Source: Dactylococcopsis salina PCC 8305
GTDB lineage: Bacteria > Cyanobacteriota > Cyanobacteriia > Cyanobacteriales > Rubidibacteraceae
Direction of reading: 5' to 3'
NCBI RefSeq assembly: GCF_000317615.1
Contig: NC_019780.1
Span: forward strand, 992,001 to 1,056,000
Length of the DNA stretch: 64,000 nt
A program made the position numbers and the translations under genes. The notes below the pieces were generated by a model. It saw only the letters and a program-made list of their open reading frames with translations. It did not search any database and was not told the origin of the DNA. Below, in pieces: positions 45,597-53,681 of this stretch (the first letter of the stretch is position 1; the number at the start of each line of letters is the position of its first letter).

Positions 45597-45827
45597 CTAG
45601 AGTTGTTTCCGCTTCGGTGTTCCATGTAAGTAATGATCATGCTGATAAGAGAGATCGTCCACTCCTGTTTTCACCTTACACTCTTCTAACAAATCCCCTA
45701 AAGCCTCCCAGTCTGAAGTTGATTCATTACTCTTTTCATTGAACTCTCTGAGCAGTTTATAAACTTGCTCTAACTGCTCTTCTGGAATGCGCTCTAATTC
45801 GGCTTGGATCAACTCTTTGATTGTCAT
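45597..45827 (-). CDS. Small antitoxin-like helical protein
   Basis: The 76-residue protein (MTIKELIQAELERIPEEQLE, then QVYKLLREFNEKSNES, ending HGTPKRKQL) has the leading helix common to DUF2281/type II antitoxin-like proteins. No toxin partner is adjacent. Function uncertain. Confidence 0.55.
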   Translation of the reverse strand: MTIKELIQAELERIPEEQLEQVYKLLREFNEKSNESTSDWEALGDLLEECKVKTGVDDLSYQHDHYLHGTPKRKQL

Positions 45828-46203
45828 TGCTTTACCCTAATGCTTTATCTTCCCTATAGCGATCCTATCTTTTGAGATTGCTTTTCATTGATTTATTATC
45901 CTTCAACTAAGGATGGACGAGGCAAACTCTACAAGGTTTATCAAAAAAATTCGACTCGCGCACAGTGCGAGAAATATAGCGCTACGCGCTAGGCAAGAGG
46001 CTTGCATGCAAAAGGCAAAAGTAAGTTATAGGTGAGTTTCAACATTTTGGAATGTCCTAACCTGATTTTGTAGCGCTATAAAAGGGAAAAGGGCAAAGGG
46101 ATAGAGAGTCCTCACGGATGAGGAGACAACCCGAAAACCGAGGTTGAAGTAGCCGAGTTTGTGATATTCTCCTGTTAACCAAGAACTTCCATCAAATGAA
46201 GAA
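45828..46203. repeat. Duplicated segment ending in a formylglycine-enzyme gene relic
   Basis: Bases 45848-45976 match 46877-47006 nearly base for base (for example TTTTGAGATTGCTTTTCATT and CAAAAAAATTCGACTCGCGC). After a GGCAAGA heptamer trace, minus strand 46198-46096 reads SSWLTGEYHKLGYFNLGFRV then VSSSVRTL. This is the C-terminus of the sulfatase-modifying-type protein at 47040 with an internal deletion. So the same block exists twice, once almost empty. Confidence 0.75.
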
Positions 46204-46545
46204 TTAGTTGGATTGATCTAGAGTTTCCTTGATAATATCTTCAATTTCTGATGCAGTGATATTCGTTTGTTCTGATTTCGCATAAATGACTAAAAGTAAG
46301 ATAATTTCATTGCCAAAAACTTGATAAATAATCCGATATCCTCCGCTTTTTCCTGTGGGAATATCACTATTTTTTGCCCGTACCTTAAAGACGGTTTGTG
46401 AAACACCAATAATTTGAGTTCCGACAAGATTACCAGCCTTTATTGCTTCGAGTACAGGGTTAATGTCCTCTCGGATTTGACGATAACGTTTGCTTAGTTT
46501 TTTGAGACGACGCTTAAAGGGATCAGTAAAGCGAATTTCTTTCAT
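46204..46545 (-). CDS. RelE/ParE-type toxin
   Basis: The 113-residue protein (MKEIRFTDPFKRRLKKLSKR, then VFKVRAKNSDIPTGKSGGYR and IIYQVFGNEIILLLVIYAKS) has the RelE fold: basic N-terminal helices, a central Arg-rich strand and the Gly-Gly-Tyr-Arg step. It would cut ribosome-bound mRNA or inhibit gyrase. It follows its antitoxin gene with a one-base junction. Confidence 0.85.
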   Translation of the reverse strand: MKEIRFTDPFKRRLKKLSKRYRQIREDINPVLEAIKAGNLVGTQIIGVSQTVFKVRAKNSDIPTGKSGGYRIIYQVFGNEIILLLVIYAKSEQTNITASEIEDIIKETLDQSN

Positions 46546-46782
46546 TTATTCTTCGATTCCTTCCCAAAGTTCTTCCAGAGGAAAGGTTTTTCCTTGTTTC
46601 GCGTCGATTAGGCTTTGCTTAAAGTCTGCAATTAATTCAGCTTTGCTGTCTATGGGGTGGGTTTCTGCGGTTAATGCTTGTAGAATGGTTTCCCAAGTGT
46701 CTAAGGGAATTAATACATCTGTGGTTTTTCCTTCTTGGTTGGTCAGGTAACGAACTTGTTGTTGGATATGTTCTAAATTCAT
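46546..46782 (-). CDS. Antitoxin of the RelE-type pair
   Basis: The 78-residue protein (MNLEHIQQQVRYLTNQEGKT, then TDVLIPLDTWETILQAL, ending EELWEGIEE) has a Phd/RelB-like start and an acidic toxin-binding tail. It directly precedes the toxin gene, as usual for type II pairs. Confidence 0.8.
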   Translation of the reverse strand: MNLEHIQQQVRYLTNQEGKTTDVLIPLDTWETILQALTAETHPIDSKAELIADFKQSLIDAKQGKTFPLEELWEGIEE

Positions 46783-47039
46783 GTTTTTTGTATCTGAATC
46801 GCGCGATCGATTTCCTTAAAATAACAAGGGCTACAGAGTCCTAGTAGTAGGGTTTGCAAGGCAAACCCTACGATAACTTCCCTATAGCGATTCTATCTTT
46901 TGAGATTGCTTTTCATTGATTTATTATCCTTTAACAAAGATGGACGAGGCAAACTCTACAAGGTTTATCAAAAAAATTCGACTCGCGCACAGCGCGAGAA
47001 ATAAAAGAGAAAAGGGCAAAAGAGCCAGAGGGTAAAGGG
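46783..47039. repeat. Intergenic: hairpin and duplicated block
   Basis: A GTAGGGTTTGC/GCAAACCCTAC hairpin (about 46848-46872) is followed by the second copy of the block at 45848-45976. No gene is seen. Confidence 0.7.
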
Positions 47040-47575
47040 CTAGAGAGTCCTCACGGATGACGAGACAACCCGAAAACCGTTGTCGAGGTTGACGTAGTCG
47101 GGAGTGCCCCAATCGCGATTGGCGCAACGGCAGTACCTCGGATTAGGGTACCAAGAACCCCCGCGCATCACACGCCGATAGTGATCTCCTTCGGTTAACC
47201 AAGCACTGCCATCATTGGGCGCTCCCTCATAATTCTCATGCCAGACATCTTCACACCACTCCCACACATTTCCGTGCATATCGTATAAACCAAACGCATT
47301 GGGCGGAAATGACCTCACTGGCGTTGTCTTTATTCGATAGACTCCTTTTTTCCCGTTACCATAACGGGAATTGCCATCATAGTTGGCGAGGTCAGTGCTG
47401 ATGGTTTCCCCAAAATAAAATGGGGTGGTTGTTCCTGCACGACAGGCGTATTCCCATTGGGCTTCTGATGGTAGTCGATAGGTTTTCCCTGTTTGTTCGG
47501 ATAGCTTTTGGCAAAATTCTTTTGCCTTGTGCCAACTAACACGCTCTACTGGATTATTTTCTCCCTTAAAATAAG
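47040..47575 (-). pseudogene. Formylglycine-generating-enzyme (FGE/SUMF) domain gene, 5' truncated
   Basis: The remaining 178 residues form most of an FGE-sulfatase domain: NNPVERVSWHKAKEFCQKLS, YRLPSEAQWEYACRAGTTTP, FGLYDMHGNVWEWCEDVWHE, and the C-terminal CANRDWGTPDYVNLDNGFRV. In FGE-like proteins this fold modifies Cys or serves as a lectin-like module. The first part of the gene was replaced by an IS1-family element at 47576, so the frame now begins inside the element. No start of its own remains. Confidence 0.85.
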
Positions 47576-48369
47576 GGTAGTCCTGCATAGTAATGATCAA
47601 TGTTGCAGGCTTGCCTTGTAGTAATGTATAAAGTCCCAAATAGCCCCTAAATGATTCTGGAATTTTTTAGAGAAAGAAAGACTCTTTCTAACTAATCTAC
47701 CAACTCGTTGTCTAAGTGTATTATTAAATCTTTCTATATGATTAGTCTGACCAGTTTCTTTGCCAACTGCTTGATGTCTCTTAGTCGGTAAAATTCCTTG
47801 ATAGGCTTCCCAAAAATCTGTATAACAAGTTGCACATTGACGGTAAACTGGTGGCAAAGAATCCCATAATTTTCGGGCGGCGGCGCGATCGCGATCGCGC
47901 TTCTTAAACACCGACAATTTCTTTAGTTAAACTATCAATAGCTAACCAAATCCATACTTTATTTCGCTTAGAACCAACGAATGACCACATTTCATCAATT
48001 TCAAGAATTAACCTTCCTCTTTTTTTTTTCAGTAATTTTAGCTTCTTTAGGAGTCAGATAATATTTTTGATTAACATAGTCTTGCAACCAACGCTCTGAA
48101 ACCTCAGCAACTCGCGCGATCGCTGCTAAAGCTAAGCGTTCCTTTAACAATTTATCAATTAAATCACGCTTGTCTTGGGAAATCGGTTGACGAGAAGGAT
48201 TATTAACAAATTGTCGCCCACAATGTTGACAGCGAAAGCGCTGTTTTCCATAATGCGTATGTCCATTTTTGACAAATTTGGAAGAGTGACATTTTGGGCA
48301 ATTCATTACTCATGTTTTTCGTTAACTTCAATCTCTCAATATATTGTATCATTACTATTCAGCACTACC
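47576..48369 (-). mobile_element. IS1-family element (copy 2), InsA/InsB
   Basis: The inverted ends are GGTAGTCCTGCATAGTAATG at 47576 and GGTAGTGCTGAATAGTAATG inward from 48369. InsA is at 48001-48306 (MNCPKCHSSKFVKNGHTHYG zinc finger, then QRFRCQHCGRQF and a helix-turn-helix). InsB is split: LILEIDEMWSFVGSKRNKVW lies in one frame, then a shift near GTGTTTAAGAAGCG leads to KKRDRDRAAARKLWDSLPPV then HIERFNNTLRQRVGRLVRKS. InsA-InsB fusion in IS1 needs a programmed shift in an A-run, and one is present (about 48022). The additional InsB shift makes activity doubtful. No target duplication flanks it. Confidence 0.88.
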
Positions 48370-48728
48370 GAACGGCTTATCCTTGCGAAGGAGAACCATT
48401 AACGCTACAAGTGGCAGTAGATGGACAACGACAGATTCAGTTAGATATTGGAGAGTTAGCAGAGGTTTCTCAACTGGGAGAAGTGAGTTATGATGCACAG
48501 GGACGAATGACCACAGGAAATGTCAGTCATCAGAGGCGGTTTAGTTCCCTGGCGCAGAATCGGGAACAGGTGTGTGTGGCGCATTTAGAACCAGTGGGGA
48601 AAGTAGGGCGCGATCGAATTTCAGTCCAATTTGCTGTCAATGAACGGCGTATTTTGGTGGGAACAGTCCAAGATTTGTTAACCCAACAGGTATTAGTAAA
48701 TGGGAAAGAAGTTATCAAGTTAACTTGA
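48370..48728 (+). pseudogene. Hsp70-like protein, C-terminal stump
   Basis: The remaining 119 residues (EGEPLTLQVAVDGQRQIQLD, then GRDRISVQFAVNERRILVGT and VQDLLTQQVLVNGKEVIKLT) resemble the end of cyanobacterial Hsp70-family proteins with a substrate-domain-like beta sandwich. The ATPase domain and start are missing; the IS1 element abuts the 5' side. With the GrpE-like gene upstream, this looks like the lost client of that co-chaperone (inference). Confidence 0.7.
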
Positions 48729-48814
48729 TTCTTATTTTTCTGGATCATTTCAATCGCTGAAATTCCTCGAAAATTGTTCGATCGAGAATTTAGGAATTTT
48801 GAAGGTTATACTAA

Positions 48815-49022
48815 GTAGGTTGGGTGGAGAGAAGCGAAACCCAACACAATTCGATCGATTCTTTTCGTAAAAAAGCAGACAAAAACGTAGGTGCGGTGGA
48901 GAGAAGCGAAACCCAACACAATTCGATCGATTCTTTTCGTAAAAAAGCAGACAAAAACGTAGGTGCGGTGGAGAGAAGCGAAACCCAACACAATTCGATC
49001 GATTCTTTTCGTAAAAAAGCAG
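48815..49022. repeat. Three tandem 72-bp units with GTTGGGT...ACCCAAC hairpin
   Basis: Units of GTGGAGAGAAGCGAAACCCA plus ACACAATTCGATCGATTCTT and TTCGTAAAAAAGCAGACAAA occur three times. They correspond to the two units at 38708-38847 upstream of the other DUF4258-DUF2283 pair. Neither strand supports a real protein. Confidence 0.88.
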
Positions 49023-49031
49023 TTATTGTTA

Positions 49032-49132
49032 TATAGCAATCCCCAATGAATTGTAAATTAATCCCCCCTAACCCCCCTTTGAAAGGGGGGAACAGTTTAT
49101 CAACTTTTTACAAATAAATTAGAACTGCTATA
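49032..49132. mobile_element. 101-bp MITE with TATAGCAAT/CTGCTATA ends
   Basis: It starts TATAGCAATCCCCAATGAAT and ends AGAACTGCTATA, with a CCCCCCTTTGAAAGGGGGG hairpin inside. It interrupts sequence that is contiguous in the paralogous segment at about 38835-38850, so insertion happened after or during the segmental duplication. Confidence 0.7.
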
Positions 49133-49147
49133 GACTAAAAATTAACC

Positions 49148-49210
49148 ATGAATGATCAGAAAGTATCCCTTACGTTAACAACAGATGGAGAAGTACATTT
49201 ATTGAATTGA
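49148..49210 (+). pseudogene. Remnant of the antitoxin-like gene
   Basis: MNDQKVSLTLTTDGEVHLLN is a 20-residue stump of the antitoxin-like gene found at 38848. The middle and end are deleted, leaving only the start before DUF4258 copy 2. Confidence 0.65.
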
Positions 49211-49233
49211 ACAAATGATAGGAATTATTATCA

Positions 49234-49518
49234 ATGATTATTCAGTTAACTGATTCTTTTCAAGTTTATGTTAGTAATCATGCGGTTCAACAAATGGAGA
49301 AACGTCAAATCAAACAAACTTGGATTAGGGAAGTCTTAATTAATCCCATTGCCATTGAATCTGATCCTAAAGATACTGATTTAAAGTGGGGTTTTGGGAA
49401 AGTTGATTGTCAGGATGGACTAACAAGAGTTTTGAAGGTTGTTTACAATGATCAAGTGACCCCATTGAAAATAGTGACGATTCATTTTGATAGAAAGGCA
49501 AAAAAGAGGTTTTTATGA
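49234..49518 (+). CDS. DUF4258 domain protein (toxin-like), copy 2
   Basis: The 94-residue protein differs from copy 1 (39115) at only four positions that I can see (Val-Tyr for Val-Phe, Asp-Thr for Asp-Ala, Trp-Gly for Trp-Ala, Thr-Pro-Leu for Thr-Pro-Phe). It is coupled to DUF2283 by the same four-base overlap. Preservation of both copies while the upstream antitoxin-like gene decayed suggests the pair is self-sufficient. Confidence 0.8.
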   Translation: MIIQLTDSFQVYVSNHAVQQMEKRQIKQTWIREVLINPIAIESDPKDTDLKWGFGKVDCQDGLTRVLKVVYNDQVTPLKIVTIHFDRKAKKRFL

Positions 49519-49775
49519 AAATCAATTATGATTCTATAGAAAAAACAGCCTATATTGAATTATTCTCTTCAGAAATCATCGAATCGGAAGAAGTAACTTC
49601 AGGGATTGTTTATGATTTTGATGCTAAAGATAAAATTGTTGGGATTGAGCTTTATCATATTGAAAAACTTTCAATTGAGGAACTCCAAAGTCTCTATCAA
49701 ATATTGGAAACTAGAGAGGAAAAACAACAACTCAGCGATTTTCTAACGTCTTTAATTGCTGTTCAAGCAGCTTAA
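49515..49775 (+). CDS. DUF2283 domain protein, copy 2
   Basis: The 86-residue protein is almost identical to copy 1 (39396), with FDAKDKIVGIELYHIEKLSI in place of FDAQEKIVGIELYHIEKLSI. It partners with DUF4258 copy 2. Bases 49776-49910 downstream hold no gene. Confidence 0.8.
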   Translation: MKINYDSIEKTAYIELFSSEIIESEEVTSGIVYDFDAKDKIVGIELYHIEKLSIEELQSLYQILETREEKQQLSDFLTSLIAVQAA

Positions 49776-49910
49776 AAATTCTAGAAACTCATCAATCAAC
49801 TCCTTTTAACTGAAATTAGGATTAGTAACTGCTTTTAGATGTTTCAGTACAACCTCAACCTATGTGAAGGCGATCGCGCTTATATGATCTGATTTCAAAT
49901 TTGATCGCGA

Positions 49911-50588
49911 TCAAAGATAGGGAAGCGGATCAGTTAATCCTAATTCTTGAAAGGCTTTTAATCTCAACTGACAAGAATCACAAACACCACAGGCTTTTTC
50001 TCCTCCTTGATAACAAGACCAAGTTTTTTCCCAGGGAACATTTAACTGATTTCCTAACTGAATGATCTCTGTTTTTTTCAGTTCAATTAAGGGAGAAATA
50101 ATTTCGATCGAGCGTCCTTCTCTACCTTGTTTTGTTCCCAATTTAAACACCTGTTGCATCGCGTTGATATAATCGGGACGACAATCAGGGTATCCCGAAT
50201 AATCCAAAGCATTCACTCCCAAATAAACCCGTTTTGCTTCTAACGCTTCCGCATAAGCTAATCCAAAACTCAGGAAAATTGTATTACGCGCAGGAACATA
50301 AGTCACGGGAATCTCTGTCGCCATCTCTTCGGGGGCGCGATCGCGCGGCACATTGATTGTTGCATCAGTCAAAGCTGATCCACCCCATAAGCCTAAATCA
50401 AAACTAATCACCTGTTGCGTCACCCCGGCGGCAGCTGCAATGTCTCTCGCTGCGTCTAACTCTCGCTGATGACGTTGTTGATAATTAAAAGAAAGGGCGT
50501 AACACTCATAACCATCTGCTTTCCCTTGATAGAGAACAGTGGAAGAATCTAATCCTCCTGAAAGTAAGACAACTGCTTTATCGGTCAT
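49911..50588 (-). CDS. queC: 7-cyano-7-deazaguanine synthase
   Basis: The 225-residue enzyme makes preQ0 from CDG, ammonia and ATP on the queuosine route. The PP-loop ATP site is KAVVLLSGGLDSSTVLYQGK, followed by TYVPARNTIFLSFGLAYAEA. The zinc-binding Cys residues are in TWSCYQGGEKACGVCDSCQL. Length is normal. It stands alone, with a MITE upstream at 50644. Confidence 0.96.
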   Translation of the reverse strand: MTDKAVVLLSGGLDSSTVLYQGKADGYECYALSFNYQQRHQRELDAARDIAAAAGVTQQVISFDLGLWGGSALTDATINVPRDRAPEEMATEIPVTYVPARNTIFLSFGLAYAEALEAKRVYLGVNALDYSGYPDCRPDYINAMQQVFKLGTKQGREGRSIEIISPLIELKKTEIIQLGNQLNVPWEKTWSCYQGGEKACGVCDSCQLRLKAFQELGLTDPLPYL

Positions 50589-50643
50589 TCCATCTAATTA
50601 AGGTAACTTCGGCTGGGAAAACTCAACTGTTCAATTTTAACTA

Positions 50644-51027
50644 GGGGTTGCTGAAAAAGTCCATTGGTTGGTTAAGTAAGGCAAGAGGCAAGTTGCCTTA
50701 GGCAAAAGGCAAGAGGCAAAAGGCAAAAGGCAAGAGGCAAGAGGCAAAAGGCAAAAGGCAAGAGGCAAAAGGCAAAAGGCAAAAGGCAAGAGGCAAAAGC
50801 AAGTAGGTTGGGTGAAGTTTACGAAACCCAACACCAATCGGCAAGAGGCAAGTTGCCTTGCCTTAGGCAAGAGGCAAGTTGCCTTAGGGTTGATTGATCG
50901 GTAGGAGGGGAAGGTTTTGATGCAAGGTGCGTGACGATTGAACAATCAATGAACTTGCATTTTTATCTGAACTGAATCGCCTCAAATCCTTATTTGGTAA
51001 GACTTTCAGTTTCCCAACAGCAAGCCC
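50644..51027. mobile_element. MITE with 6-bp target duplication (copy 2)
   Basis: It begins GGGGTTGCTGAAAAAGTCCA and ends CTTTCAGTTTCCCAACAGCA followed by AGCCC. TAACTA flanks both sides (50638-50643 and 51028-51033). It shares its right third with copy 1 (26332-26524), but its interior has grown by a long GGCAAAA/GGCAAGA heptamer field plus a GTTGGGT...ACCCAAC repeat. It shows that heptamer arrays can expand inside a transposed element. The remaining gap to 51184 holds no gene. Confidence 0.85.
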
Positions 51028-51184
51028 TAACTAATCCACAGTCTTTAAAGAATATAATTCCAGTTGCCTAATCCGATTTGGGGTTCAATTGCCTTCAATC
51101 CCTTATCTAATCTAGCTTTTGCCTGATACCAATCCCCGATTAGTCTCTGTCACCCTCGGTTAAAATGGTTTAGTTTGATCAACA

Positions 51185-52453
51185 ATGAGGGCAATTTGGA
51201 TGCAAAATAACGATCGAAACCCAGAATTAAAAATACTCGGACGACCAGCAAATCAAGGCAGATGGTTACTGATTCCATTAGGAATGACAGTCTTACTCTG
51301 TTTAGGAACAGTTTACTCTTGGAGTATTTTTAGAACTCCCCTCGAAAATGAACTCAATCTCAGTGCAACAGAAAGCCTTTTTCCCTACACCATTGCTTTA
51401 GTCTTTTATGCCACCTTCATGCCCATTACTGGCTTTTATATCCATCGTTTTGGCCCAGCTTGGATTACGGGAATTGGTGGGGGAATTGTTGGGTTAGGCT
51501 ACATTCTCTCTAGTTTTGCCACTAATATTCTGATGTTGACGTTTACTTATGGGGTGATTGTAGGAATGGGAGTCGGGATTACCTACGGCGTACCGATGGC
51601 GGTGGCTGCGCGATGGTTTCCCGATCGAAAAGGATTAGCGGTGGGGTTAACGATTGTGGGATTTGGCTTATCTCCCCTAGTTACCGCACCTTTAGCGAAA
51701 CGTCTCATCGATCAATATCAGGTGAGACCAACACTCCTATTGTTAGGAATTGCCTTTACGCTCATTATCTCAGCGATCGCTCTCACTTTTAAATTCCCTC
51801 CCGACAATTGCCAATCCCTCCCTGAAACCCCTTCTCTTCCTCAAACCGTTACTTCCCCTCAACACTTGCTCAAAAGTCGCTCTTTCTATGGGCTATGGCT
51901 GTGCTATACCATTGGCACGTTCGTTGGCTTAAGCGCGATCGGGATTTCTAGTTCCGTCGGAGAAGAAATGATTAACATTGATTCTGGAGTCGCTGCCACC
52001 AGCGTTTCCTTGTTTGCTTTGTTTAATGGGCTGAGTCGTCCTTTGTTTGGCTGGTTGAGCGATCGTTTCCCACCGCGCTATGTGGCGATCGGGTCTTACA
52101 CTCTCATTTTAATTGCCTGTACAATGATGGCAAATGCTCAAGAGGGACAAGTGATCACTTATTTAATTGCTTTCTCTCTATTTTGGTTTTGTTTGGGAGG
52201 ATGGTTGGCACTTGCACCCACAGCGACTTTACGATTATTTAACCCCAGTGACTACGCTCAAAATTATGGCATTGTCTTTACCGCTTATGGGGTGGGAGCA
52301 TTGTTAGGAACGCTAGTTGCGGGACAGATTCGAGATTGGTTTGGTAGCTACACCTATGCGTTTTATCCGATGGCAATCTTAGCAATATTGGGGATTATCG
52401 TTGCTAATTTCTTACTGAAACGCGATCGAGCAGTTGCTGATCTCAAAAAATAA
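51185..52453 (+). CDS. MFS transporter, oxalate:formate antiporter (OFA) type
   Basis: The 422-residue protein has twelve predicted membrane helices. OFA-type features include WLLIPLGMTVLLCLGTVYSW, SIFRTPLENE and GMGVGITYGVPMAVAARWFP followed by DRKGLAVGLTIVGFGLSPL. The substrate is an organic anion at best guess. Start ATG 51185, or ATG 51200 (MQNNDRNPELK). Confidence 0.88.
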   Translation: MRAIWMQNNDRNPELKILGRPANQGRWLLIPLGMTVLLCLGTVYSWSIFRTPLENELNLSATESLFPYTIALVFYATFMPITGFYIHRFGPAWITGIGGGIVGLGYILSSFATNILMLTFTYGVIVGMGVGITYGVPMAVAARWFPDRKGLAVGLTIVGFGLSPLVTAPLAKRLIDQYQVRPTLLLLGIAFTLIISAIALTFKFPPDNCQSLPETPSLPQTVTSPQHLLKSRSFYGLWLCYTIGTFVGLSAIGISSSVGEEMINIDSGVAATSVSLFALFNGLSRPLFGWLSDRFPPRYVAIGSYTLILIACTMMANAQEGQVITYLIAFSLFWFCLGGWLALAPTATLRLFNPSDYAQNYGIVFTAYGVGALLGTLVAGQIRDWFGSYTYAFYPMAILAILGIIVANFLLKRDRAVADLKK

Positions 52454-52496
52454 GGTGGGTTGTTAACAGTCATCCCCACCTCATCTCTAAACTGAT

Positions 52497-53639
52497 CTAG
52501 CTGTTTTTTGACCTTAATTGCAACATCTCATAAGTGAGCGCCATACTCTCTTCGTATAATACCTCTCTTCCCCAACGTTGTAACTGCTTCGTTAACAACT
52601 GTTCAGTTTTTTGATCAAACATGGGAGTCACCTGTTGGATGCGACAAGATTGGGCGCCACCTCCAGACTCCATCCGCATACAGCCTGTGGTTTCCGAACA
52701 AAGCACGGTACAACAGTCCGCTTGTAAATTGGTGGAACTGAGACGCAGACTGATCAAATCACCGACAACTTCTCCCGCATCTACGGGAATCCCTGCTAAT
52801 TCCGCTTCTATCTCTTTATTTTCATCATCGGTAAATTTGATCCGTCGTATATCGTAGTCTCCCCCCTCATAGGAATAGGAAACTGGTCGCCATTTTAAGC
52901 GAGAGGCTAACCAACCTAAAAACATCAACGCTTGAGTGGGATTCCCTTTTTCATAGTCAATGGTGACGCGATCGACCTCGGTTAAAGCGCTACGTCTTTC
53001 GGGGGGATCAAACGCCTCTGCGGTCAATTCTTGCCAAGCGGCTAACCGTCGCCAATTGAGATCAGCAAATACCATCCCCTCCGCTAACACTTGACCAATC
53101 GCCTCTAACTCGGCTTCGGGTTGCTCAAAGCTACTAGAATCAGTGATAATAATATCGCTACTCTCTGCCAAACGCTGAAATAAAGGGGATTCTGGTTCAG
53201 GAACTGCTTTCCACCAAAGAAACTTAGGAAGTTCACTCAGCATTAACGCCGCAATCATTCCTCCGATGCGATCGAACGCTTGGGGCGTTCCCGTCAGATT
53301 AATATACTCACAGCAGACTAAACTATTACTTCCTTGCTTTTGAATCGGACAATAAGCAGACACTTTCGCCGAAACGCCCTCATCTTCGCCTTCTGTGGGA
53401 TAAAGCGTAATAATGCGACAAGGATTCGCCGCCGCAATCGCATCCGCCATCGTCTCTTCTTGATCCTGCTTTGCCTCCGATTCATATACAATCATAGAAA
53501 AGGTGCTTGCTCGTGTGGCGATCGTGCCATCTGCACCCGTGTTATTTTGCCAAATCTGATTTAATTCTGCTTCGATTTCTTCTAGAGAAACATCTTTCGG
53601 ATTTTGTAAAGAAAGAAGCGGTGGAGATTGAGTCGTCAT
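52497..53639 (-). CDS. opcA: OpcA, glucose-6-phosphate dehydrogenase assembly protein
   Basis: The 380-residue protein begins MTTQSPPLLSLQNPKDVSLE and matches OpcA, the redox-responsive activator of cyanobacterial glucose-6-phosphate dehydrogenase. Conserved parts include LPKFLWWKAVPEPESPLFQR, LADLNWRRLAAWQELTAEAF-like sequence and Cys residues near the end (CCTVLCSETTGCM) that suit redox control. The frame is open ten codons further up, but this start fits the family. It follows zwf by about 40 bp on the same strand. Confidence 0.94.
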   Translation of the reverse strand: MTTQSPPLLSLQNPKDVSLEEIEAELNQIWQNNTGADGTIATRASTFSMIVYESEAKQDQEETMADAIAAANPCRIITLYPTEGEDEGVSAKVSAYCPIQKQGSNSLVCCEYINLTGTPQAFDRIGGMIAALMLSELPKFLWWKAVPEPESPLFQRLAESSDIIITDSSSFEQPEAELEAIGQVLAEGMVFADLNWRRLAAWQELTAEAFDPPERRSALTEVDRVTIDYEKGNPTQALMFLGWLASRLKWRPVSYSYEGGDYDIRRIKFTDDENKEIEAELAGIPVDAGEVVGDLISLRLSSTNLQADCCTVLCSETTGCMRMESGGGAQSCRIQQVTPMFDQKTEQLLTKQLQRWGREVLYEESMALTYEMLQLRSKNS

Positions 53640-53681
53640 AATAATTAAATCCTCACTTTTTACAATCAAAACGGTTTTGAA

